From positions 23,319,922 to 23,383,921 of the forward strand of contig NC_060232.1 in NCBI RefSeq assembly GCF_021155775.2: 64,000 bases of DNA. Direction: 5' to 3'. The notes beneath the pieces are model-generated. The model worked only from the letters and a program-made list of their open reading frames with translations, made no database searches and was not told where the DNA came from. The stretch is from Neodiprion pinetum (Eukaryota > Arthropoda > Insecta > Hymenoptera > Diprionidae). The stretch's first letter is position 1; the number at the start of each line of letters is the position of its first letter. Made by a program: the position numbers and the translations under genes. Below, in pieces: positions 47,401 to 59,740 of the stretch.

Positions 47401-50400
47401 CGAGCCACGCGTTCGTTGCTGAGGAACCAACGGCCCTCAGAAATTATGGAGCACAAAGTGAAGCACATTTTGCGAAAATCCCGTTTGCAATCAAGTCCGG
47501 GAGAGTGTAAGGTGGGTGTATCAAAAAGGTTCACGCGTGAACGGCTCGGTGAGCAATTATATTTCTGTCCGTGCAGCCTGCAGGACCTTCTATTTTCTCT
47601 TACTCGACTCTCGCTTCTCGTTCCTACAGATGGTCTTCCAGACGTCTCCGCCAGTTTCGCGACTCAGCCAAAACGTATTTGAAATAGGATATTGCTGATT
47701 ATTCGGCTGTATTTCTTCGAGTTAAATTCTACGGTGGTGCCCCTATGGGGGTTCGATGATTAAATATTGACTCGACCCACCGCCCGGCTGATCGCTACGA
47801 GTCCAATGAAGCGAACAAAGGAAAGGACGACGCGTGTTCCTCACCGTCAGACGATTCGATCTCCGCAATTTTTTACGATTGAATTGACGCGCGCTAGGTT
47901 TCTCCCTTTTTCACGCTCTTCGGGATTTGCAAAATCTCGGGGTTTCTGACTTCCGGTGCAACTTGCTCACTATGGTCAGTTTAAGTGAAATTCTCACTCG
48001 AACAGAAGTATGTTTGGTCAATTAAATGATCAGTTCACCCGATGGGTTCATAATAAAAGATTGGTTTCCAAAAAAACACCGACAAGATTATCTAAAATCT
48101 CTCATCTCTCAGAGAAACTGAAATTTTGTGTCACACAACAAGTTATGGCATACAGTGATGATGGATCATTCGGTGGAAGTTTTCTTCGAATTTTGTCACG
48201 ATATTTATGAAAAATGCCGGAACTCTTGCCTGCGGGAGTAGTTTTACGTTAAAAACTTGACTTGGTCCTTAAATTCGTATTCAACCAGGAAAATTGTGAC
48301 TTTCCCGAGTCATCGCTGCCTTGCAAGGGAGACTCGTTACTACAAACGGGGAAAGTCAGGGCCGTTTGCACGGTTGTCGAGGGTTGCGGAGCTTAACGGG
48401 CTTGACAATAACCAATGACAGTTTACGAGTTTCGAAGACGAGTTTCGGAGAGCGTCTGCGGGGTTCTGACGTGTCCAGAAATTCGGTTGGTCCGTTGGCA
48501 GTTTGTCTGGAAAGGCGGGTGAGCATTGGTTTCATGGATATATCGCCGAGTCATTGTTAGGGATAGTAATTTTCTTCGTTAATGGTATATTTTCATGTGT
48601 TTCAGCGATTTTCCGGGGCGAGAATACGGTGCAAAAAACGATATTTACTTCGCGGACGAAAAGGGATCCTGGAAATTGCGTCTTTCGCCGGCAGTCCCGA
48701 GGGAGACTTGTCTCTTTCGGAAACAAATCCCCGGGCGTAATAAACGCGTTAGCGTTTTTCTCAGTGAATCAATATAACCCTGGAAGCCACCCTCGGTCCT
48801 CGTTAACCAACCACTAACAAGTGTTCCTGCAATCCAACATAATGGGTGAACTTGTTAATTGCGAATATAAACAGGATGGCTTCCGCCGTGGCGCCAGAAG
48901 TTCTATACGCAACCCTCTCTCTGCGCTTTTCCTGCAACTTTCATCCCCAATACCGCCTCACACTGACTCTCCCGACTCTCTCGATCGATTTTCCTTTTAT
49001 AACGCCAATACGGTGATTTTACAACATTCTCGTCAAAAGCACACCGCCGGAAGTTACAACAACTGTATATACGTATATATACGTCATACGCTGTAGCGCC
49101 ATCAATGCCACCCTTAAATTTTTAACCTCTCCGATATTTATTTGCACAGACTGCCCGATGGCTCGATACAATTTACCCACACATCGGATCAGCCTGGAAT
49201 CAAATTCTCCTCTTTGGCGCCAATACGTTGCGCAGCTTTCAGTGTGTAACGAATTTCATAGAACTATATTCATTTTTATGAAAATAAAAATAATTGCATA
49301 AATATTAAACGGGATCATTGGCCAGCTATTTAAGTTTCTTCGGTTGAAACATTGAATTGGAGAGTTGGTTAGCTAAATTGAATTCATTCTCGTCATGAGA
49401 TTGGTTGAAGAAACTGTCAAAATGACGTAAAATAGTCGGATAAAAAGAAATTTTGTTGTTAATAAACAAATGTAATGCTTATCTTCAAAAGCATTGTATG
49501 TTGAAGATATATTTTTATTACGTTAACGTTGAACCGTCATTATTGCTGATATATTGTCAGTCTTCAAAATTTATAATTGCAAGAAGCATATGTAAATATA
49601 CCTCCCAACAGGGTTAAAGAAACAAGAAGATCAAACGACGTGATGAAATAACATATCAAATAATACCATCTAATTTTTTAAAGAATTTGAACATCGTGCG
49701 CGTGCGTTCAAATTTTTGTGTTCAATGTTCAACTACGATGTTCAAATTCTTGCAAATGCTACTATTTTCCAATAATTAACTAACCAGTAGTTTTTAATTG
49801 AAGAAAACTGTTTCACTGTTAAGAAATGCGTGAATTAGTTACAATATCCAACCGCAAGATAATTATAGGCAGGGTAATTTCATCCGTTAAACTATATCCG
49901 ACGTACGTATATAACGTGATATACTTTCAACGGGGCAAAACTATTTAGCGAAACAGGTTACAGAATGTAGTGCGTACAAGGTGAGTGCGGTGTAATTCGA
50001 ATTTCAAACAGTCTAGCGAATTTCCATTGTATCCACGACGATGCAGCTCTGAACAGTAGGCGGGCAGGCAGGTATATATATAATTGTACCGGGTGCATGC
50101 AGCGGAGCTGGATGTGGTGTCATGTCGCTGCAGGGTTCGGGGGTGTGAACACTCAGCGAGGAGTGCGATGCAGCGGCGCATCTGCGGCCGAAATTCCTGC
50201 ACGCAATGTACGATTACGCACCGACAACCGATTCTGCATGCTGTGAGTTCTGCAAGTGTTCGATGTATCCACTGATTGGCTTTTCCTCACATTTCCGAAT
50301 CACTATGGTAAGGGGTATTTCACTGAGAAGAAAAGTGACGATATAATTACAATATTTCACGATTACTTACATTTGATAGAGTGACTACGAGGGATTACTC

Positions 50401-50781
50401 GACAAATAATTTCACTTTGATCAGGTGATTTTACTCGATTTCTAAAGTTTCATATGATTTCGGATGATTTATAATATTTCGTCGAATTCGCAAGATTACA
50501 AAGAGATTTCTGTAATCCTAAATGATTTCTTGTGGATAATAATGATTGCTAACGCAGAATTTTATTTGAATAGTGCGATTGCGGAGATTACGAAATCGTT
50601 TCGGATGATATTGACACCGTGGTTCTTTGACTGAAACACCCTTTGCACTTTGGCCTCGACGAAGTCAAGCGGTGATATTGCGGGTGTATTTCAAAGGGTA
50701 AGAATTCTCGAAATCTTTGTCTCGCGTCGGTGCCGCGCTCCCTCGACGTCGATTGATGGAGCCCGTAGGACTCGGGTGGGT

Positions 50782-50810
50782 CCCACCCCTCCCCCCCCCC
50801 CTCCCTGCCC
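50782..50810. repeat. C-rich tract
   Basis: Eleven consecutive Cs inside a longer C-rich run. It explains the Pro-rich and Gly-rich frames on the two strands at 50.65-50.99 kb. Confidence 0.75.
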
Positions 50811-53800
50811 CAAATTTGTCAAAAGTTTCATTCCGCCGGACTCGTGAAGGTCTCCTGAGGGAAACCGAGCGCAAAAATTTTTCCAGACTCTGCAGCGTAG
50901 GTGAAAAAGGTGGGATTTTTCTGGTTTTCAGCTGTATGCGCGTTTATATCCCAGACCTGGGACTGAAACTTTATAAAAGAAGTTTATAAAAGAAGATAGG
51001 TTGTATATATAAAACGTGGGCTCCACGGTTGCCTGGAATTGAAACGCTGAATAAGTGATTAGACGCCGAAGAAATATCCGCTGAAGGAATCGAGGAGGAG
51101 CTTCTCCGTTTGTCTTCCGAACTTCGTCCTACAGCCGAGTTATATTAAAAAAATTTCTTAGATTCCACCCCGCGCTTTTTGCTGCAGTTACGAACGGATA
51201 AAGGAATTATTTCGATACATCGACGAGTGCAAAATAAATATTTACAATCACAGATTATCGATGGTATATGAAACTAACCATTGCCGCGGGATAACCGTAC
51301 CGGAAACCGATAATAGATAAGATGAGAATATTTTTTGTGCTTTTCTCTGAGTTACGAGCTTTCATTTCATGCGTCTATAATGAGTATTCTGTGTAATTGA
51401 CGAGCATTGGAGTTTTCCTAGCAGAATTTAAATTAAGGAATTATCCAAGTTATCGGATACTAGAGCTTGCCAACTTTGACGGAGAATTATTATCAGTCGC
51501 GAAGTAAGAACTTCTTTCGACGAATCGCAGCTGAAGAGAAACTATCGGCTTAGCCGGAATTGAAAATTATAATCGATAATCGGGGATGAATTCGTATCTC
51601 GTTCACACTTGGTCGATTATCCCGAAGCCGTACCTATCTACGGAGTAAAGTTTCCTCGACGGTTTCTACTCACGGAACTTTCAGACAACTGTGGCAGACC
51701 GTGAAATCCGTCATCGGGACTCACAATTTAACGGATATATTCCCATCCGGATCCTCGTCCGGTCGCTTCGGGTATACGTTCGATTATATTGTGCCGTTTC
51801 ATCGAGGTCAGCGGCTCGGCAGGATCAACTGGGTAAAATCGCGTACATGTATTATACTCTGGGCAAAGCGGGCGGCGAAGTTATATCGACGTTGTATATC
51901 AAGTGTACCTACCTACCTTCTATTCTTGTATAGCCGAAAGGCGGCGCGGAGACTTGTTTGCGGCGGGAATAAAGAGCCATAATTCGTTTTCGTCGGACTA
52001 CGCGCAGGCCAATATAACTTTATGCTACAAGCTAGCTGCAAGCTCGCCTTGCAAGTCCATACTTTTGTCCGTACGGATCGCCGGGCTGACAACCACGATG
52101 CTCTGCTGACCGTAGCACCGTTTATAACCCTTTTCGATGGTCCAGGACGCTATCTTAACGTCGATTTTATGGGCTCTGGAGGGTCAGCGTTCGCGCGTAG
52201 TAAAGATAAAAATCTTGCACGAGCTTGGAAATATGTTTCCCCGTGTTCTTTCGCCTCCGACGATCCATTCGGACTACTCTCACCGTGTTAGCGTGGGTTG
52301 CCAGGAGTCCGGGGAACCCGTACTTAAGCCTGGTAAATGTTCCCTGTAGCTTCGTATGCCCATTGAACAGTCCACCGATCAAGCGATCGCACCCATCGCC
52401 GATGCTCATCAGAGGGATCTCGACACGTTTATTGGGATACGTCGATGACTACCGATAAATAAAATTATCATCCTTTTAGTTTCGCCTTTTGTTTCACCCT
52501 GCCTCACAGCTTCCGATTATAAGTATCCACCGAATCCGACGACTCTGTCACTCAAAGTATCCTTTGTAAATTTTTTAAAGTCATGTAACGGATTCCGAAG
52601 ACCCCTAAAGCTATCGGTGGATAATATACATATGTCGTCACGAGCTTTCACCTCTTCGTTGTACGGTCTGTGCAGCGTCCGAGTGTCATCGCTCATCGCA
52701 GATCCAGGCGAAGTGGCCTCAATGCCGGATAAGAGTCATTATACTCGCTAGTTAGCGTATATCTATTATAATGTGCTTCTAATTCACGCATTACAAGTGC
52801 GCATCTCATCTCGCCCGAAAGGAATAAATTAATCATATCCTGCGTCCCTTGCGTATTTCGATGTGTTCTTAACGCCTAATTTTCTCTATATTATCACAAT
52901 TAACGTCTTATTCGATTCACCCGCTTCGCTTCTGTATGACTGGGCTGCTTTATCTGGGTTCTGATGCATCGCAAGGAAGTTTCGTGCTATGCAATTAATC
53001 TACATCCTTGTATCGCCGCTTGATCATCCAGTCACTTGAATTTTAATCTAACCGACGTTATCGTATTTGAGCCGCACGCTGTATACCGCATCTTCACTGC
53101 ACGTTTCGCAAAGAATATTTAGTCTCGAATGTAAGTTTCTGAATCGTCTTTATTTCATGATTGCAATATTTTAATCTTTGCGTGAATTCGAATTGAAGCT
53201 TATAAAATTGTTGAAGGCTGTGAGCCACTATATTACATAGTAATTTCGCCTATTTCTGTATCTGTAATTCCTGTTTCGTATTTATACAATTTTCTTTTTC
53301 TACACATTTCGGTTCGTATCTTTGTACAATTTCTTCTCTTTACATTGAGCTCTCCTTGTATAATTTTTTATCGTTATACACATTTGACTTTATACTATTT
53401 TCGTACTACTGCGTTGTTACCTGATTTTTCTTTTTTCGTACACATTTCCAATTATTCAAACGCCTCGTTATTATATTATTGGTTGTAAAAAATACCTACC
53501 ATTTCTTCATTTCTTATATGTACGCTATAAATCTTATTCACTAAGTCGTTTCTCTTTTGGTTACCCCGCTTCTGACGAGTCGATTCTAATAAATATAATC
53601 TCGTTCTATAATTATTACTTTACTCACCTTAATCACAAATCACCTTATCTTTCCAATTGATTAACTAAATAGAACATTAAAGTAATTTTTTCAAGTGAAC
53701 CGCAATAGTTGTAACTTTTCACCACCTTTGGCAACGCTTGAAGTTCACCTGAAATTGTGACGAACGTTATATTAGACTGAAGATTAGTTCTCATCGTGAA

Positions 53801-54144
53801 ATATTTTACAAAAATATTTCTCATACTTTTACAAATTTTTCTATGAACTCGGAGATACTCATTTGGAAATCGAATTTGGATCATTCCCTCGGAAGCCGCG
53901 GTATCGAAGGTATTTTTCAACTCACTTTTTTCAAGAGAAGTTCAGCGGGAGGTTACACGCACTTTTGGACTGGTGGGTTTCGTATATATTTCGACCTGTT
54001 CCCGAAGGAGTCAGCTGTTGTATAAATACGGCGAGGCCTTGTGATGCCCTGTTTTCGTTCCTGTGGGAGCTTTGATTGAATGATCCTGCCGTTCTGCGGT
54101 TGTCGGATTCCCTGGGGACGATATAACTGAAAAAATACAGAAAT

Positions 54145-54170
54145 AAGAAGAAGAAGAAGAAGAAGAAGGG
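54145..54170. repeat. AAG trinucleotide repeat
   Basis: About eight AAG units in a row, then purine-rich sequence. Simple microsatellite. Confidence 0.85.
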
Positions 54171-54405
54171 AGGGAAAGCGAGAGACGGAAAAAACTAGCG
54201 GAAAAACCGGGGGCTAAGAGGACTTGAATTTTATGCTAAGACGTAGCACCCGTATTATCGGTATATACCGTCTGCACCGGGGTTGAAAGATAGCGTGCTA
54301 AGAATTCAACAAAGAGGAAAACCGTGTTTCATTTCAAAGCGTGTACATCTATACACACACGTATAAATTCGCAGTTACCTTATCCTTCCCCCTTTCTTTC
54401 AACAG

Positions 54406-54451
54406 TAAAGATAGAAATTTTCGTCATTCGTATAGGAGAGCAGACGCTGAG
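54406..54451 (+). other. Short exon with very strong splice signals, gene unknown
   Basis: A 46-base segment lies between a long pyrimidine tract ending CTTTCTTTCAACAG and a GAG/GTAAGTAA donor, both close to the ideal splice consensus. Two of three frames are open: one reads KDRNFRHSYRRADAE, the other KIEIFVIRIGEQTL. It could be a small internal coding exon or an untranslated exon of a gene whose other exons lie elsewhere; it is too short to identify. Confidence 0.35.
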
Positions 54452-54904
54452 GTAAGTAAATCAAATCCTTGCACCTATTATACACGAGAATTAAATGCGA
54501 TCCCACCTTCTTTGTACACCCATAACTAGTAATAGCTATGTCACTGTACAGTTCTTGTCTAAATTTTATTATTCACCGTTACCGAAAAATAAACTACACG
54601 GTACAAAATTGATTTTTGATCTCACTATCAGCTGCTTGTATTCAAATACGTGTTCCATGTGTAAAATCAAACGTTGCGCACGTCCAAAATCTCTGAATGG
54701 GAGTACGCCACGAGTTGGCCCATATAAGCATAGTTTTCCCCCTTTGAAACGCTAAAAGTTTTGTACGAGTCTTTTTCTTGTATCTCTTTTAGTCTTTGAA
54801 ATGTTCACATAGGGCTACTAAAACCGGCCACCTTGTCTATTACAATTTTGTTTCTTAATTTTTTTTTTTTTATTCTTACTATGCTCTCCGATTATTTCAT
54901 AACT

Positions 54905-55152
54905 ATTGCAGAGATTTGGTAATAATAAAGTAACAAATTAATGTCATAGCCTCGTTGAACTGAAAAGATAGAGTAAATTAAAAAAGCAGTTTCAACGTTG
55001 CAATGAAAAAAATTTCAAATAGTTACTTGTCCCAGACTTTTTTGTAATACGAACAATATGAACGTCCAAACTGTTATTCCAACAATTATCACCTGCTTTG
55101 CTAGAATTTTCTAGTAACCGTAATGAATGAAAATTTTCTTATCGTCAGTGTA
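54905..55152. mobile_element. MITE, family A, copy 3 (diverged, left end missing)
   Basis: The right half of the family can be followed: AATGTCATAGCCTCGTTGAACT against AATGTTGAAGCCTTATTTAACT, then GAATTTTCTAGTAACCGTAA against GAATTTTTCTAGTTACTGTA, ending in CAGTGTA. The terminal CTCAGTG is altered by a small insertion. The left border is a guess. Non-coding. Confidence 0.5.
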
Positions 55153-56138
55153 ACGTATTACGTGTATAACCCGAATGCGATTCCAAATTTCGACTCTCAA
55201 CGTACATCACAATAAGCCGCGACAAGTTACAGCAATTGAAAATCCGAAAGTCAAGTTTGCGACAATCTGTTCCGTTCGCCTCTGCGCGAAGCCCGGCCAA
55301 ACGATTGAAACTCGTAGAGGCGAGGCGGATAATGAAATCGAACAGCGGCCGACCCGCGGTGACATTTGATTAGGCAATCGAGGACGGACCGGTGGTGAAG
55401 AGCGAAGAAGAGAGTGAATTTCGTCGACGCAACCGCGGCATCTGTCCGATATCGTGACGTTTAGGTGTGTATGGTCAGACGCAGAGGCCTGCAACACCCG
55501 TGAACCGGCGGAAATATTTGAATAATTAACATGCCACACCGGGACTCTTGTAACCGAGCCGAGTATCACGCTTGTACAACACATGGGCCATTACAAATTA
55601 ATGTAGCATTTCACGGTGAATTAATTACAGACCGAAGAGTCTTGAGGGCTCTCTGTAACAGCCTATTGCTGAGTCACCCAGAGGCGAGGACACACGCGAG
55701 CTGAGGGAACAGAGTGCTAAAGCGTTTAACGAAACAACTGTTACCTCTCAAGGCACCCTGCACCACCCCGTTTCCAATCCTCATTCCGTTCGAACTCGTG
55801 CTCAGGTTTTTAAGCTGATCCGATTAATACTGTGTGGCACCTCATCTGGCGAGGCTTTTGCGATTTGTATATACAGTATCTTGACCCCGTGAATAAGCTT
55901 CGGACAAAAAAGATATTACTGGTGTACCTAGTTACTACTTTGGGGTTACTGGCGAGTGTTTGTTGTTAACCGTGCTGAAATTATTTTTGACTAAGTAGAT
56001 TCAACTATCGATATAGTGAGTTGCAGAATTGTTATAGTTACTTTAATAGAAAATTGTGCCGGAGTTGTAGTAAATACAACAACAATTTTTTTTTTCGTCT
56101 TGACTTGATGATTTCTGACTAATTAAAAATATAGTATA

Positions 56139-56392
56139 GGGGAACCTGGGGCACAATGGACCCCCTGATAGATTTGTTCAATAGTTCTATAATTGAGAGT
56201 TTACTAGCGGCTTATGAACAAAATATAGTATTTCGGTTGAAATGGAATAGTAAAGAAGTTTTTTTTTTTAATTATGGCAATATAATGATGAATTTGTTCG
56301 AGATACGTCAACACAACTTGTACCCAGTGCTCAAAAGTCACAACAAATCATTAGCGGCTTAGGGACTCCGTCCTGACCCACGTTCCCCTGTA
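56139..56392. mobile_element. Short MITE with GGGGAAC ends and TATA flanks
   Basis: The left end reads GGGGAACCTGGGGC and the right end, reverse-complemented, reads CAGGGGAACGTGGGTC, so the ends form an inverted repeat with GGGGAACSTGGG in common. TATA lies directly outside both ends (56135-56138 and 56393-56396), consistent with a TA or TATA target duplication. The inside is AT-rich, with a 68-codon frame (56156-56362) that is a by-product of the element, and an internal TAGCGGCTTA word appears twice in direct orientation. Confidence 0.75.
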
Positions 56393-56879
56393 TAATAAGA
56401 TAAAAAGAGAGCTGCTGGTATTGTTGAATTGGTACATTTTTACTACATTTATTCACTGATGCAGAAAAAATTCACTGTCGAGAGGCGAGTGGAGATTAGT
56501 AGTTTAAAATCGAATTAGGAATTTAAATAACTGAAGTATTCTTTAAAATGACGAGGAAGTAATCAAGATAACTGAAATCACTGCCATAGTCAATCAGTTG
56601 ATATCGCATGATGGCGTGAAAAAAATCGAGCGGCTTGCTTTGAAAATCATGAGAATCGTTGCAAGTGAATTACGGTCATTGGTTCTAATTCAATAACATT
56701 ATATTGAATTCTATTATAACTTGTCATTTACTTTCGTTGATTTCCAGCTCACCAAGTGATTTGCATTGATTTGCTGGCGTCCTGGGCGATTTTCGGTGAT
56801 TTCTTTTTGACGATTGGTTTTGTGTGATTATATTCAATCCAGAAAGCATTGAAGATCGCCTAAAACGCTCGGAAATGAT

Positions 56880-57560
56880 TGGAAATCGGGAGTCACATTA
56901 GAAACAAATTGGTACACTATAAATCAATGAAAATCACTCTGAAATCACTGGAAATCAAGGCTAATGAATAAAAATCACTCATTTGATTTTCAAGTGAATG
57001 ACTCTTCGATCACTTTTTCAAAACATCGGTTAAGAAGTAATTGAAACAATTGTGTAAAAACCTAATTTATGTCGTTCATATTTTATTTTTAACGCATTTT
57101 TGCATCCATCAGTTCACTTCGAAAATGTATTAAACAAGCTGTTCGGCTCGTACCATTTTTACGATGAAAATTAGTTGTTAATTCTCAAACGAATTTGTCC
57201 GAATAGTTTCTCTTGAAACATTTGACGGAGCTAGATCCTTGGCTTTTTATTAAAATTATTTTAAAATTAAATGAAAACAAAATGCAATAACACTTTATTT
57301 TGTATTCAAAATTGATTTCAATCAAATGTGAGGTAAGTGCAGCAGGAATCGCGTTCCGTGTCAGTTTTGAAAATCAAATTTGGTCATCGTCCATTAGGTT
57401 TATACACGATTGTGCCAACTGCTTCTTACTCGATGTTTTGAAAAAGTGAGCGAAGAGTCATTCGCGTCAAAATCAAATGAGTGATTCTTATTTTTTAACA
57501 TCGATTCCGAGTGATTTCTATCGATTTCTACTATTAAGTGACAGAGCCGGATAGCGCGGT
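56880..57560. mobile_element. Foldback-type inverted-repeat element
   Basis: Two arms of about 98 bases, 56968-57066 and 57393-57490, are inverted copies of each other. Shared words include AATCACTCATTTGATTTT, GAATGACTCTTCG, TCACTTTTTCAAAACATCG and AAACCTAAT. The similarity fades outward into further AAATCACT-like words, so the outer borders are approximate. The loop of about 325 bases is AT-rich and non-coding. No target duplication was found. Confidence 0.7.
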
Positions 57561-58765
57561 GCGAATAATTGTGTCTAAAACGAGGATTATCAGCGGGCTC
57601 TGCGCGTTGAAATCAGGCTCGTATAGTTTTCCCGCGGTCTAATAACCACGCTATGTCGCGGAAATTTCGGGTTGGAAAATTAATTCGTGGTCCATTGTGT
57701 CGAGTTCAGAATCGGGCGGGGCGCTCATCGAGGCCCGGAACGACCTGCAGAAGCCCCTACACGTTCAATTTATGACGCAATCAGATACCACAGCGTGCGA
57801 GTCCGCCCATAAAACATCGGAAACTATGTTGTCACCCTGTAGGGGTGTACAGTCTGGACTAAAACTGCATCCGACCGAATCCGCGCTTTGCTGTGCTCAG
57901 AGTGCGCATTGTTCGGCTAATTGGATAATTGCACTAATGAATCCTGGACCTATTTTAGTCCCGTTATCGCTGCTTGAATCCGTGCGCGTCACAGCTGTGC
58001 TGGCATATAAATTCACTTGAAAAGTACTGTAAAGCTGTTCTCTTTGTCAACTCTTCTTTTTTAGTTTGTCCCGTTCTTTGGGCTGCAAAATTTAGCTCTC
58101 GTAAAACAACGCGGATACCTTCTCCTCAATTATTTAACATGATCGTACAGTCGAACATTGAGAATCTATCGAATTTATACGGGAATTGTTAAAAAGTTAT
58201 TAACAGAAGCTTGGATATCGATTGATCGTTTCATATTGCTTTGAAATGGTTGAATATCTAGTGGATTCGTTTCATTTCACCCTACGTTGAGGTGTTTTTT
58301 CGGAAAAAAACTGATTTTTTTGGCTGATAATGAATTTGATGTTGCTGATTTTATTCAAATCAATGTGAACATCTGCGAAACCTTGAAAAATTGAATGTTA
58401 ACTGATACCAACGTGACAAAAAAGTGCCTTTGTCGTGAAATTGTACTAAATAGTCTTATTAACGGAATAAAGCATTGTAGATGAAATCGAACGAATCTAT
58501 TAAATTTTAAACCATTAAAAAATGATTTGAATTGAAACGTGAATCTTTATAGATTCCAGCTTATCAATTTTTATTCTTGTAATTTTATAGAAATCTTTGC
58601 GAATCACGACGTATATGTGAATATCATAAATTTGTTGATAAGTATCGATTCTTGTCCCACCGATTTTTCTAAGGTTAGTTGTTTTTTCACTTTTGTCCTA
58701 CAGTAGATTATGAATTGAGTGATACTAAATGATCGAAGCTATAAATAAAGCTCGGATTGGTTTAT

Positions 58766-58957
58766 TCACAGTGGAGTTTTCGAAAATATGATGGAAATTA
58801 TTTCGACTATCGTATGATGCAGAAAAGGTTTGGAAGGCAAAATTAAGGGAATAATTTCTTCCTGATTCAAAGATTTTGTTTCTAAAAAATTTCCTCCGTA
58901 ATTTATTGGAAAAGTTCTGTACGCCGTTGTAGACTCTTGCACTACGTAACTTTGCAG
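58766..58957 (-). CDS. Possible last exon of an unrecognised gene
   Basis: After a strong acceptor (ACAATTTTTTCCTGCAG) the minus strand is open for 63 codons and ends at TGA, which overlaps an AATAAA signal (TGAATAAA); a second AATAAA follows within about 20 bases. The peptide starts LQSYVVQESTTAYRTF and ends IIFSKTPL. No domain is recognised and no upstream exon was found. Another frame of 99 codons overlaps it, so the evidence is only the splice site, frame length and poly(A) signals. Confidence 0.28.
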   Translation of the reverse strand: MQSYVVQESTTAYRTFPINYGGNFLETKSLNQEEIIPLILPSKPFLHHTIVEIISIIFSKTPL

Positions 58958-59339
58958 CTGCAGGAAAAAATTGTAAGAACGTTTTAAAAAAGACATTGGT
59001 AAAAGCAGCTCGAAGAGATTTCATTTTTGAAACGTTTTTTTCTTCCGGTTTAATTTGTTAGCTTTGGCTAAATTTATCGGAAAAGTTACCCTCGCCTATC
59101 AAATAAGAATAGACTCGGTTACAACTTTAAACGCGCATAACTTCTTCGATAAATTATTTTTAAGCATTGAAGAAGAATTATTCGTAAGAGGGGCATTTTT
59201 GTTGTACTTTTATAAGAAGTTTCAGGACTTTACCTTCCTCTTATGTTAAAGAGCTGTGCGGGTTCAAAAAAAAAAATAAACGATCACAGACAATTAACAA
59301 GTACGTACGCAATTGAGAGTAGCTTATGAAAAATCGGGA

Positions 59340-59740
59340 CTGGGTTGAAATTCCAAATTTGAAAAGTTCCGAAAGCGCCAAATTCCGAATTTTTTTTTGG
59401 TGAAATTTAAACTACAGAAGTCAAACTTTGAATGGAATCCTGGTTATTGTGATTTTCGGTTTTTCTCATTTTTTACACCAACTAGATGCGTATATTTGCT
59501 GTGTGAATATATTTTAACTTTCAGAATTTGACTCCATCGAAACTCTATTTTTTGAACTTTACTTTTCGAAACTTTGATCTGTCGTAACTTGAATTTTCAG
59601 AATCTTGCAATTCGGTACTTTGAGGCGTCGGGTTTCCAACCATTCGAAGCTTTGTTGTTTCGTAAAAGTTTGATTTCTTAACTTCAAGTTTCACCACCAA
59701 ATAATTTCGAATCAAGCGCTTCCGGAACTTGAACCCCGCC
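59340..59740. mobile_element. Hairpin-forming inverted-repeat element
   Basis: Arms at about 59362-59430 and 59664-59731 are inverted copies: AAGTTCCGAAAGCGC on the left matches AAGTTCCGGAAGCGC from the right, followed in both by GGTGAAAYTT and AAATCAAACTTT-like words. The interior repeats variants of CGAAACTTTGA. The 80-codon minus-strand frame at 59545-59787 runs through one arm and is not considered a gene. Confidence 0.6.

Larger units (their letters stand above)
44760..54405. other. Stretch with no supported gene
   Basis: Alternating AT-rich and moderately GC-rich DNA. Open frames at 46.2-46.7, 47.0-47.7, 48.3-48.8 and 51.7-52.5 kb occur in several overlapping frames and both strands, with no domain, signal or splice chain that I can support. 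A poly-C tract lies near 50.79 kb and a GAA repeat near 54.15 kb. Confidence 0.5.

Noticed and set aside
53645..53920. 91-codon minus-strand frame with a strong GTGAGT donor 20 bases after its stop
   Set aside because: The donor lies after the stop codon, so it does not support the frame; AT-rich and no domain.
55207..55584. 125-codon minus-strand frame
   Set aside because: GC-rich patch, no ATG context, no domain and no splice partner.
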